Below are positions 26,338-33,656 of a DNA stretch of 64,000 bases, in pieces. The translations under genes and the position numbers were made by a program. Within the stretch, counting starts at the first letter, position 1. Each line of letters opens with the position of its first letter. The notes beneath the pieces were generated by a model. It saw nothing but the letters and a program-made list of their open reading frames with translations, searched no databases and was not told where the DNA came from. Source of the DNA: G965220075 sp965220075 (lineage in GTDB: Bacteria > Chloroflexota > UBA11872); assembly GCA_965220075.1 (NCBI GenBank), contig OZ244806.1, positions 1,364,001-1,428,000 on the forward strand. The letters run 5' to 3'.

Positions 26338-26934
26338 TCAGGCAACAAGAAGCCTTCGGTCGCGGCAGGATCGGCAATCCCTGCAAGGCTGGACACCTGC
26401 CTCGCAACTGTATGTCTGCGCGAGGGGGACCTTGAGTTGCGTGGCCAACGCGTATACCTGCTCCTTCGTCCAATTCACGAACGGGGCCACAACCGTGATC
26501 GCGCCTCCAGTATGGAAGTCGTAAGAACCCTGCATGACGTGCACGAATTCGGGGCTGCAGTCGACATAGCCGGTACCGGCGTGGATCCCGAGTGCTACAA
26601 GTCCGGATGTCGTCGGGAACTCCATGAGTGCCGTGTGTAAGAGGTGGGCGTTACGGCCACGGATCTCTCCGGGGCGAAAGCTCGAGCCGCTGTACAGCAC
26701 ACGACGTAACGGAGCGCCCATGCTGTTGCAGACGCTCGTTACTGCAGCACGTTCCGCGTCGGCTGCAGGCTGCCCATAGTCTACGAAGATGGCGGATGGC
26801 CCGAGCCCCTGTTCAGCCGAGAGCCAGAGCAGAGTTGATGAATCGATTCCCCCACTGGCAAGAACGAGGAAAGTCTCTCCCGCGGGCGACCCAGCCCGTC
26901 GCTTCAGGAAATCCGACAGTACCTGCCGATTCAT
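26338..26934 (-). CDS. cap9: QueC-like protein (Cap9-like)
   Basis: A 198-residue PP-loop ATP pyrophosphatase-family protein. The loop VLASGGIDSSTLLWLS (residues 24-39) binds ATP, and the C-terminal YSCEAGVQPCRDCRSCRDRR supplies four Cys for zinc as in QueC. Canonical QueC turns CDG into preQ0; QueC-like proteins in Qat and type IV CBASS systems are reported to attach a deazaguanine to a protein N terminus (recalled, not checked here). It lies about 70 bases downstream of the effector gene and directly upstream of the TGT-like gene. Confidence 0.9.
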   Translation of the reverse strand: MNRQVLSDFLKRRAGSPAGETFLVLASGGIDSSTLLWLSAEQGLGPSAIFVDYGQPAADAERAAVTSVCNSMGAPLRRVLYSGSSFRPGEIRGRNAHLLHTALMEFPTTSGLVALGIHAGTGYVDCSPEFVHVMQGSYDFHTGGAITVVAPFVNWTKEQVYALATQLKVPLAQTYSCEAGVQPCRDCRSCRDRRLLVA

Positions 26935-27004
26935 GCGCGAGATTCAATCATCACTAGAAGAGTGCGGACAAGGTTAACCGTCCTCATCTACGATTTCCAC
27001 CAGC

Positions 27005-28144
27005 TCATCGGACGAGCGGCGGCATGTCGAGGTGTCGTTCAAGCCAAGTGCGGAATGCTTCCTGCCTGGCGACGGAGGCTTGATCAGGATTCCAGAAGTG
27101 CGTCGGTAGCTTATCGGAGTCGAATGGGAGCGGGGTATCAGCCATCGCGCTGATGACGACCCGTCGGCGGCGTGCTAATGCGTACCCCAGCTCCATCGTG
27201 CAGTTGGGCCGAACGCCTGTCAGGTCCGCCACGACGAGGGCTGCGCGATGCAGCCCTTCGAAGATCTCTGTGTTCATAAAAGCCGCAAGCGGCCGGTCAC
27301 GGCCTATCTCGTAGGGCGTGAACCCCTTCGCTTTCACTACCGGATCAACTACTTGGCGAAAGAACGCTTCGACGGGCTCGAACTCGTTGAGTTTCCGAGC
27401 AAGGAGACGAACGTAGAACGCACGAGGCGGCTTCAGGTCGACAATCAACGACTCTACTGCCGCAGCTACCGAAGGCGGCTCGTCTGCGGTTCGGATCTGG
27501 AGAGCAGCCAACCGGGCTGCAGCGCTCCCGACGCCGTCGCGCAACTCGAAGAAAGCGCCCGTATCGCTCAGAGCGCGGCTGTGCAGGTACGACCCGCCCC
27601 CATTCCCGTCCCCCGAAATGGCACCGAGATCGCATCGGATTGGCACGACACGCTTGCCCTCATCCGAGTAGAGCTCGGCGAGTTGCTCTACACCGGCGCC
27701 TCCGCCAAGGACCACCAGCACGTCCCCCCGAAGCATCTGAGCCGCACGAAGTACTCCACCCATGCGCCAGCCCGGCCTCGACACCTCCAGTTCAAAATCA
27801 GACCGCCCCGTGCAGTCATTCCAGGTGGCTTCCCGGGAGTCTGGGATCTTCTCCAGCGCGCGCTGGCTCGTGACGACACGGAAGCGTCCAGGCTGGTCGG
27901 AAGGCCATCCGGGCCCCGGGTCGGGCGTCCGCGCAACAACGTCGAGGACTGTCCAGTCGAACGTACAGGGGAGCCCTTCGTCACCGTGTGGCTCGTCGCC
28001 AGCACCGAGCACCAAACCTGCTCCAGCCCCAATGAGCCGCTCAGTCAGTACGCTCACGAACTCGTGTGCTGCCTTGAGAAGAGCGCGGTCAGTGTCGCGT
28101 GCCGCACTTCCGGCAATGTGAATTCGGAGCCCTTGCACGCTCAT
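27005..28144 (-). CDS. Putative CBASS effector: SLOG-like domain plus nucleoside deoxyribosyltransferase-like domain
   Basis: A 379-residue two-domain protein. The N-terminal half resembles LOG/SLOG Rossmann domains (RIHIAGSAARDTD at the start; VVLGGGAGVEQLAELYSDEG near 160-179). The C-terminal part has EIFEGLHRAALVVADLTGVR and MELGYALARRRRVVISA, the pattern of nucleoside 2-deoxyribosyltransferase-like (TIR-related) domains that hydrolyse N-glycosidic bonds. The ATG at 28144 has a GAGGAG five bases upstream. As the first gene of the operon and the only one with a plausible toxic activity, it is the best effector candidate, perhaps depleting NAD+ or nucleotides after signal binding to SLOG. 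Confidence 0.75.
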   Translation of the reverse strand: MSVQGLRIHIAGSAARDTDRALLKAAHEFVSVLTERLIGAGAGLVLGAGDEPHGDEGLPCTFDWTVLDVVARTPDPGPGWPSDQPGRFRVVTSQRALEKIPDSREATWNDCTGRSDFELEVSRPGWRMGGVLRAAQMLRGDVLVVLGGGAGVEQLAELYSDEGKRVVPIRCDLGAISGDGNGGGSYLHSRALSDTGAFFELRDGVGSAAARLAALQIRTADEPPSVAAAVESLIVDLKPPRAFYVRLLARKLNEFEPVEAFFRQVVDPVVKAKGFTPYEIGRDRPLAAFMNTEIFEGLHRAALVVADLTGVRPNCTMELGYALARRRRVVISAMADTPLPFDSDKLPTHFWNPDQASVARQEAFRTWLERHLDMPPLVR

Positions 28145-28180
28145 CAAATCTCCTCGCTCCACCACCGTCTCAGGTTTAAG

Positions 28181-28199
28181 TTAGGCGATCTGAGCCTAA
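28181..28199. promoter_or_regulatory. Inverted repeat upstream of the CBASS-like operon
   Basis: TTAGGC and GCCTAA form a perfect six-base inverted repeat with a seven-base spacer, about 40 bases upstream of the effector start. It could be an operator or part of a promoter region. No convincing -35/-10 pair was recognised. Confidence 0.35.
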
Positions 28200-28484
28200 G
28201 GCGTCATGCCTCTAGCGACCGCGCTTCGATCGCTTGCACAGCTTGGGCAGTCCAGCGAGTGACGCGCACGCGACCACGCGGATCGCCTACGTGAGCCGCT
28301 TGCAGGGGTACTACCAGACCATTGGGGCGTATGGGGACATCACGCCGGACGACGGGCAAAGGGTGCCGCCGGGACAGAGGTGGATGGCCCGGCCGAGGAT
28401 GTCGCCGGCGAAGGTTCTCGTGTGAATGCTCTGCGAGCCTGGGGCCGTCCGCACTATACTGTGAACCACTGAGCCTGTGAGATC
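28200..28484. other. Gap with one possible gene remnant
   Basis: Between the CBASS-like operon and the antitoxin gene no gene is evident. A plus-strand stretch near 28290-28425 (GYYQTIGAYGDITPDDGQRV) has coding-like composition and ends in a stop, but no start or family is recognised. Confidence 0.3.
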
Positions 28485-28490
28485 GTGACC

Positions 28491-28814
28491 ATGAAGAACA
28501 TCACCGTCGCCGTCGATGACGCGACCTACCGGCGTGCTCGCATTCGCGCGGCGGAGTTGGAGACTTCGGTATCGGCTCTGGTGCGGGACTATCTGCGGAC
28601 ACTGGCCGTCGAGCAGGCCGGGGGAGTGCGCATGGAAACAGCGGCCGAACGGCGTGTTCGGCTGCTGGATGAGGTCATGGCAGACTTCGATGCGCGCGGG
28701 GTGGGATTGGACCCGCGGGATAACCTGCCCCGGGAGGAGCTGTACGACCGGGCGCGGGCCAGGGCGGAGATCGCCGAGACCGCATCGGTGCGGCAGGTGC
28801 ACACGGAGGCATAG
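28491..28814 (+). CDS. Ribbon-helix-helix-type antitoxin of a VapBC-like pair
   Basis: About 107 residues. The first 45 residues (MKNITVAVDDATYRRARIRA ... SVSALVRDYLRTLAVEQ) have the strand-helix-helix pattern of Arc/MetJ-type DNA-binding antitoxins; the remainder is a charged toxin-binding tail. The ATG at 28491 is preferred over a GTG at 28485. The PIN toxin gene starts five bases after the stop. It would repress the pair's own promoter and block the RNase. Confidence 0.75.
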   Translation: MKNITVAVDDATYRRARIRAAELETSVSALVRDYLRTLAVEQAGGVRMETAAERRVRLLDEVMADFDARGVGLDPRDNLPREELYDRARARAEIAETASVRQVHTEA

Positions 28815-28819
28815 CAGTC

Positions 28820-29242
28820 GTGCGCTTCGTCGATACCAACGTGCTCATCTACGCGGCAAGCCGAGTGACGGTCGAGCCCAATAGGCGTAATCGTGCGCGA
28901 GAGCTCCTGTCGGAGGCTGACCTTGCCGTTTCGGTGCAGGTGCTTCAAGAGTTCTATTACCAGGCCACGCGGCCCACGCGCCCAGGCTGGCTGACCCATG
29001 ACCAGGCGCTGCAGTTTCTGGGGCCCATCCTGACGCTGCCAATTCAGGCCATGACCTTGGAGGTATTTCAGACCGCCGTTGCCATCAGTCAACGGTTCGT
29101 GCTGTCTTATTGGGACGGGGCGATCCTCGCCGCAGCGCGTGCTGCGGGGTGCGACGCGGTCTACTCCGAAGACTTCAGTGCGGAGCAGGACTATGACGGC
29201 CTGCGGGTGATCAATCCGTTCCAGGGGACCACAGCGGCCTGA
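28820..29242 (+). CDS. PIN-domain toxin (VapC-like)
   Basis: A 140-residue PIN ribonuclease. Acidic active-site positions are FVDTNVLIYA (D5), the Glu in VQVLQEFYYQ, YWDGAILAAA and YSEDF. VapC toxins cleave tRNA or rRNA when the antitoxin is degraded. The GTG start follows the antitoxin closely. Its stop overlaps the ATG of an hsdR remnant (TGATG), so the pair originally sat inside a restriction operon. Confidence 0.85.
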   Translation: MRFVDTNVLIYAASRVTVEPNRRNRARELLSEADLAVSVQVLQEFYYQATRPTRPGWLTHDQALQFLGPILTLPIQAMTLEVFQTAVAISQRFVLSYWDGAILAAARAAGCDAVYSEDFSAEQDYDGLRVINPFQGTTAA

Positions 29243-29304
29243 TGACCAGTGACACCAGCGAGCGAGGGCTTGAAAGCCTCATCCGGACGGCGCTGACGAG
29301 CTAG
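29242..29304 (+). pseudogene. N-terminal stub of a type I restriction HsdR subunit
   Basis: Twenty codons read MTSDTSERGLESLIRTALTS and then stop. The DTSE(K/R)GLE-x-LI pattern is how many HsdR proteins begin, and the ATG overlaps the toxin stop. Nothing of the rest of HsdR follows; the repeat element at 29338 begins just downstream. The gene was cut here, probably by the rearrangement that brought in the next segment. Confidence 0.6.
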
Positions 29305-29337
29305 GCACAGCCGTGCTTATCCGTTAAAATGGAATTA

Positions 29338-29522
29338 CCACCGATTTTCGGTGGTTTGGAAACCGCATTTGGCGGATCGGGTTTACTAGCCTGCGGGCGT
29401 TCCGGCGACCGTGGGGAGTGAATTGAATCGAGACGCTGTAGTGGTGACCAGCGGTGGGTTTGCCTCAGTTGAGGGGCTAGTGGCCTTCGGGCTGTGCGGG
29501 TTCGAGTCCCGCCCTCGGCACC
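29338..29522 (+). repeat. Direct repeat copy 1 ending in a tRNA-Leu 3' half (attachment-site-like)
   Basis: The left part (29338-29403) carries a hairpin CCACCGATTTTCGGTGG followed by ggaaaccgca and ctgcgggcgttcc. The right part (29469-29522) is the 3' half of a tRNA-Leu from the anticodon loop: ttgaggggctag, a variable arm, then gggttcgagtcccgccctcg and gcacc. No matching 5' half is present. A near copy lies at 37666-37837. tRNA 3' halves starting at the anticodon loop are classic tyrosine-integrase attachment cores. Confidence 0.7.
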
Positions 29523-29718
29523 CTCGAAGTCGGGGCCCCTCTCCGGCACCTGCGCCCGATGGGCGCAAACCATCCAGGCTCGGTGCTTTCGTGGCACACG
29601 TCGCGCCGTGAAAGCCGACCAATGCGAGCGCTGGTGATGGCGCGTTGCGTCCGGCGCCGCATTCACGATCGGCCGCCACGCCGACGCGTCACCCGCATGC
29701 CCAAGAAACGAGGGACAG

Positions 29719-30696
29719 ATGATCATCGACACCCAGGTCCACTTTTTTGAGCGGGCACACGGCAAGGAGCGCAGCATCCGGATGCACTACACCTGGCACC
29801 CAATGTCGGCCGAGCTGCTGCTCGACGAGATGAACTACGCGAGCGTGGACAAGTGCTTCCTCATCAGCTACACGGCCGAGGACATCTGGCCGGACCTCGG
29901 CGACACCTGGGACGATCCGGCCATCAACCGGATCACCAAGGAGTATTTCCTCGACGCCCTGAAGGCCGCCGACCACGATCGCTTCATCTGGTTCACCGAT
30001 CACATCAACCCCGATCAACCGGGGTACCTCGACGGTATCCGGGCGGATCTCGACGCGGGGGCCGTGGGGCTCAAGCTGTTCCCGGCCTATACCGGCCACT
30101 GGCCGTCGGACCCCGGCCTGCGCAAGGTCTACGAGCTCTGCGCCGAGCGCGACGTGCCGATCGTCATGGCCTGGGAACGCTGGAACGATCCGCGCTTGCG
30201 CGCCTGCGTTTCGGACTATCAGGAGTTTCTTGACTTATTCGAGCCGGTCGCGCGCGACTTCCCGTCGGTGCGGTTTCTGCTGACCCATTGGGGGTGCTTC
30301 ACCTGGGGCGACCAATGGTTGGCGAACTGCCGCCCGCCGTTTCTGTCGTTGGAGCCCTTCGTGCGACTGCTCAACAGGCACGAGAACCTCTTCACCGACA
30401 TCGCCGCCATCACGATCTTTTTTGGCGATGAGATCGCTTGGACGAACGGCCGGCTGAAAGGCCCGGAATGGGAATACCCGTACGCCAACGGACTTGCCCT
30501 GCTGGAAGGGCTAGTGAGGGGCGCCGGCGCGGAGCGCGTCATGTGGGGCACGGACTGGCCGTGGACCGAGGGGCGCTGCACGTACAAGCAGAACCTGACG
30601 ATGGTGACGACTCATGCGAACTTCCTATCGGACGAGGAAAAGCGGCTGATCCTCGGTGCCAACGCTGCGAAGTTTGCCGGGCTGTCGGACGACTGA
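29719..30696 (+). CDS. Amidohydrolase family (PF04909-like) metal-dependent hydrolase
   Basis: A 325-residue TIM-barrel hydrolase. The N-terminal metal motif reads MIIDTQVHFF, with Gln at the first His position of the usual HxH. A barrel His lies in FLLTHWGCFTWGDQW, and the late Asp is in MWGTDWPWTEGR. Members hydrolyse or decarboxylate small ring or lactone substrates. It is the first gene inside the segment bounded by the tRNA-Leu-half repeats and may work with the dioxygenase and GcvT-type genes downstream. The substrate is unknown. Confidence 0.85.
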   Translation: MIIDTQVHFFERAHGKERSIRMHYTWHPMSAELLLDEMNYASVDKCFLISYTAEDIWPDLGDTWDDPAINRITKEYFLDALKAADHDRFIWFTDHINPDQPGYLDGIRADLDAGAVGLKLFPAYTGHWPSDPGLRKVYELCAERDVPIVMAWERWNDPRLRACVSDYQEFLDLFEPVARDFPSVRFLLTHWGCFTWGDQWLANCRPPFLSLEPFVRLLNRHENLFTDIAAITIFFGDEIAWTNGRLKGPEWEYPYANGLALLEGLVRGAGAERVMWGTDWPWTEGRCTYKQNLTMVTTHANFLSDEEKRLILGANAAKFAGLSDD

Positions 30697-30830
30697 ACTC
30701 GGTCGACGCGCTTCGGAAGGCCGGTCAGGACCGCGGCGCCAGATTTTGGGCGTCTGGCAAATGCTCTCTGCGCCATTTACCCTCGCGGTAGCTGCGATGA
30801 CGCCTTGCCGCTTGCGGTCGCGAGGAAGAC

Positions 30831-32516
30831 ATGATCCGAAGGCTGACGATCCGAAACTTCAAGCGCTTCGCGGAGCAGAGTTTCGAGCTTTCGGACTCGG
30901 TTGTGCTGGCAGGTCCAAACAACGCCGGGAAGTCGACGTTGCTGCAGGCCATCGCGGTCTGGAAGCTAGGGCTTGATCGTTGGGTTGCGCAGCGCGGAGG
31001 CGGTAGAGCGGTCAAGCGGTCGGGCGTTGCCATCACACGAGCCGATTTCACCGCAGTTCCGCTGCGGGAAATGAACCTTCTATGGCAGGACCGAAGAGTG
31101 ACCGGTCCGAAAGGGATGTCAGGAACGCGCCGGCTGATTGAACTCGTAGCGGAAGGAAGCGAGGGCAAGATGTCTTGGTCGTGCGGACTTGAGTTTCAGT
31201 ACTCCAATCCTGAGCTCGTGCACGCGCGTCCGCTCAACGCTAGAGACCTCGAGCCCGAAGCGATTCGGGATTTCCCTCCCGAAGCAGCCCAGAAACTCGA
31301 CATCGTCCACGTTCCGCCCTTAGCTGGCATAGAGCGCGACGAACCGCGACGTGATCGGGGAATGCAAGACTCTCTGGTTGGTCAGGGGCGGCCGGGCGAG
31401 ATCCTAAGGAATCTCCTATTGGAGATTGCTAAGCGTAGTAGTCTGGACGATTGGGACGTGCTGGCCGAGCACGTCCGAGATCTCTTCCGAATTGACCTGC
31501 TCAAGCCCGCGTATTCGCAGGCGCAGCCGTACATCGTTTGCGAGTACCGCGACCCGGGTCATTCGCGGCCGCTCGATCTCTCGAATGCAGGGAGTGGAAC
31601 GCTCCAGGTGCTGCTCCTGCTTGCATTCCTGTACGCGCGGCCCGCCACGGTGGTTTTGCTCGACGAGCCCGACGCGCATCAGCACATTATCCTGCAACGG
31701 CAGGTGTACGACCTGGTACGCAAGGTCGCTCGCGAACGCGGGGGACAGGTAATTGTCGCGACGCACTCCGAGGTCGTCCTCGATGCGACAGAGCCAGAGC
31801 GGGTGATCGGATTCCTCGGAAAGACCCCGCGCCCGCTAGCGGGCACGAATGAGCGAGATCAGTTTCGCGAAGCACTCAAGCGAGTCACCACCACCGACCT
31901 ACTGGTGGGCGGGGAGGTCGGGGGAGTGCTCTACGTCGAGGGTGAGACAGACGAGAGGATTCTGGGTGAGTGGGCGCGGCTGCTCGAACATCCGGCGCGA
32001 CGCTTCTTTGAGCGACCGTTCGTGCACCGGCTTGGCGGGCGGAGTCTCCGCGGAGCCCGAGAGCACTTCTTCGCCATGCGTGCGGCGTTTCCGGACATGC
32101 GCGCGGTCTGCCTCCTGGATGGTGACAACCGTGACGAGCCTGATGATGAACTGACAAGTGCAGGTCTTGCCGTACTTCGCTGGCGCCGCTATGAGATCGA
32201 GAATTACCTTTTGCAGCCTGCGGCCATCAAGCGATTCACAAACAATCTCCCATTGATGAACGCAATGATCGACAATGAATTCTGGCGCCAAGTGCCCCGC
32301 GGGACGGATCGATTCGGGGATCACGTCGCTCTCGTGCGAGTGAAGGCAAGCGACGAGTTCCTGGTTCCGTTGTTGGAGCACCTGGGTCACAGCACGCCTA
32401 AGAGTGATCTGTACCTCTTGGCTGCCATAATGACCAAGGATGAGATACACCCTGAGGTTTGCGAGAAGCTTGACCGCATCGCGGAGTTGCTCAATCCGAC
32501 AGAGGCGGAGGTGTAG
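30831..32516 (+). CDS. OLD-family-like AAA ATPase with TOPRIM domain
   Basis: A 561-residue protein. An SMC/ABC-like ATPase carries Walker A GPNNAGKSTLL (residues 27-37) and Walker B VVLLDEPDAHQHI (near 275) with the H-motif VATHSEVVL. The C-terminal TOPRIM nuclease region has GGVLYVEGETDERIL (near 363-377) and CLLDGDNRDEPDDE (near 427). OLD proteins act as DNA nucleases in phage defence, alone or with partners. No GajB/UvrD-like partner follows; the next gene is metabolic. Start ATG at 30831. Confidence 0.85.
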   Translation: MIRRLTIRNFKRFAEQSFELSDSVVLAGPNNAGKSTLLQAIAVWKLGLDRWVAQRGGGRAVKRSGVAITRADFTAVPLREMNLLWQDRRVTGPKGMSGTRRLIELVAEGSEGKMSWSCGLEFQYSNPELVHARPLNARDLEPEAIRDFPPEAAQKLDIVHVPPLAGIERDEPRRDRGMQDSLVGQGRPGEILRNLLLEIAKRSSLDDWDVLAEHVRDLFRIDLLKPAYSQAQPYIVCEYRDPGHSRPLDLSNAGSGTLQVLLLLAFLYARPATVVLLDEPDAHQHIILQRQVYDLVRKVARERGGQVIVATHSEVVLDATEPERVIGFLGKTPRPLAGTNERDQFREALKRVTTTDLLVGGEVGGVLYVEGETDERILGEWARLLEHPARRFFERPFVHRLGGRSLRGAREHFFAMRAAFPDMRAVCLLDGDNRDEPDDELTSAGLAVLRWRRYEIENYLLQPAAIKRFTNNLPLMNAMIDNEFWRQVPRGTDRFGDHVALVRVKASDEFLVPLLEHLGHSTPKSDLYLLAAIMTKDEIHPEVCEKLDRIAELLNPTEAEV

Positions 32517-32675
32517 CCATGCAACCGCGCTACAAGACCGCTATCTCCGGTGGGCACCTCCGGGAACGCCTTTGGCTGCGTACCTACGGATACGCCATTG
32601 CCGAGGAACAGGTGTTCGCTGCGACCACGCCGGTCAATAGCGTGATGATGATGGCATGCGGACGACGTACTGACT

Positions 32676-33590
32676 GTGGCCCGGGCACTTGGGGTGCGAA
32701 ACGGCTGTAGCCTGGGAGGCCAAACATTGGATGCTGAGTGCCTGAGGCATGCGCTTACCTCGGAGGAACAGGAAGCTTTCGAGCGCGACGGCTATTTGCA
32801 TGTCAAGCGCGCGCTGACACGGGATCACGCAGCAGAGCTCGTCGATGTGATCGACTGTCTACATCGAGACGGACGACTCGCCGCCGCCGAGACCTATGCC
32901 GGTGTCACGAACCGGGTGCAGCACTTGAACGCGGTGGGACTTGATCGGGCGTTCGTGGACCTCATCGATCACCCGACTACCTTCCCTAAAGTGTGGGGGA
33001 TCTTGGGCTGGAATATCTTCATGCACACCTCACACCTCATGCTCACGCCGCCAGAGCCGCAAGAGGGTCCACGGGGACCCGGCGGGTGGCACCAGGATAA
33101 TGGCCGCAGAACCGTAGACATGCCTGAGATCGAGATTCCGGCGCGACTGTCGCTAAAAGTCGCCTACTTTCTTACGAGTGTCGCCAGACGCGACATGGGC
33201 AACTTCTGGGTGATCCCGGGAAGCCATCGACGGCGGAGCATCGGGATCAAGCCAGGGGCCGGCGGCCTTCTCCCGGGCGCCGAGCCCATCCTCTCGCGTC
33301 CCGGTGACGCGGTGATTTTTGATGCCCGATTGTGGCATAGCGGCAGTCCAAACTACTCCGAAATAACGCGGAAGGTCTTGTTCTTCGCTTATGCATACCG
33401 CTGGTTGCACTCGGACAGCGTGCTACCGCGTGGGCACGACGAGCTAAACACAACGGACGCGATCCGCCGACAGCTGCTTGACACGATTGAGGGTTCCGGC
33501 AGGCGAATGGAGATTTCTGACGAAACCGTCCCGCTGCGTGCGTGGCTAACCAAGCATCAGCCGGAGCTTGCCGCGCGGTACGAATACTAA
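32676..33590 (+). CDS. Phytanoyl-CoA dioxygenase family Fe(II)/2-oxoglutarate enzyme
   Basis: A 304-residue PhyH-type dioxygenase. Iron ligands are in GGWHQDNGRR (H-x-D) and ARLWHSGSPN (distal His), and the 2-oxoglutarate Arg is in ITRKVLFFAYAYRW. It hydroxylates an unidentified substrate. A GTG at 32676 starts the frame; a downstream TTG would remove a poorly conserved leader. The FAD-GcvT gene follows 66 bases on, suggesting a catabolic unit for methylated or hydroxylated small molecules. Confidence 0.85.
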   Translation: MARALGVRNGCSLGGQTLDAECLRHALTSEEQEAFERDGYLHVKRALTRDHAAELVDVIDCLHRDGRLAAAETYAGVTNRVQHLNAVGLDRAFVDLIDHPTTFPKVWGILGWNIFMHTSHLMLTPPEPQEGPRGPGGWHQDNGRRTVDMPEIEIPARLSLKVAYFLTSVARRDMGNFWVIPGSHRRRSIGIKPGAGGLLPGAEPILSRPGDAVIFDARLWHSGSPNYSEITRKVLFFAYAYRWLHSDSVLPRGHDELNTTDAIRRQLLDTIEGSGRRMEISDETVPLRAWLTKHQPELAARYEY

Positions 33591-33656
33591 GGCAGGCCTG
33601 GCAACCCGTGGCTTCAACTGGCTTGTTGGCTTCGTCCTGGCGAGGAGACACGAAAG

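Noticed and set aside
27248..28294. 348-codon plus-strand frame
   Set aside because: It mirrors the SLOG-deoxyribosyltransferase-like gene, which has a good ribosome binding site and domain motifs.
29469..29522. A functional tRNA-Leu gene
   Set aside because: Only the 3' half from the anticodon loop is present. No matching 5' acceptor, D arm or 5' anticodon stem lies upstream in either copy.
29386..29679. Minus-strand frame containing GRDSNPH opposite the tRNA-Leu half
   Set aside because: This peptide is the well-known spurious translation of a tRNA T-loop region. The plus strand explains the sequence.
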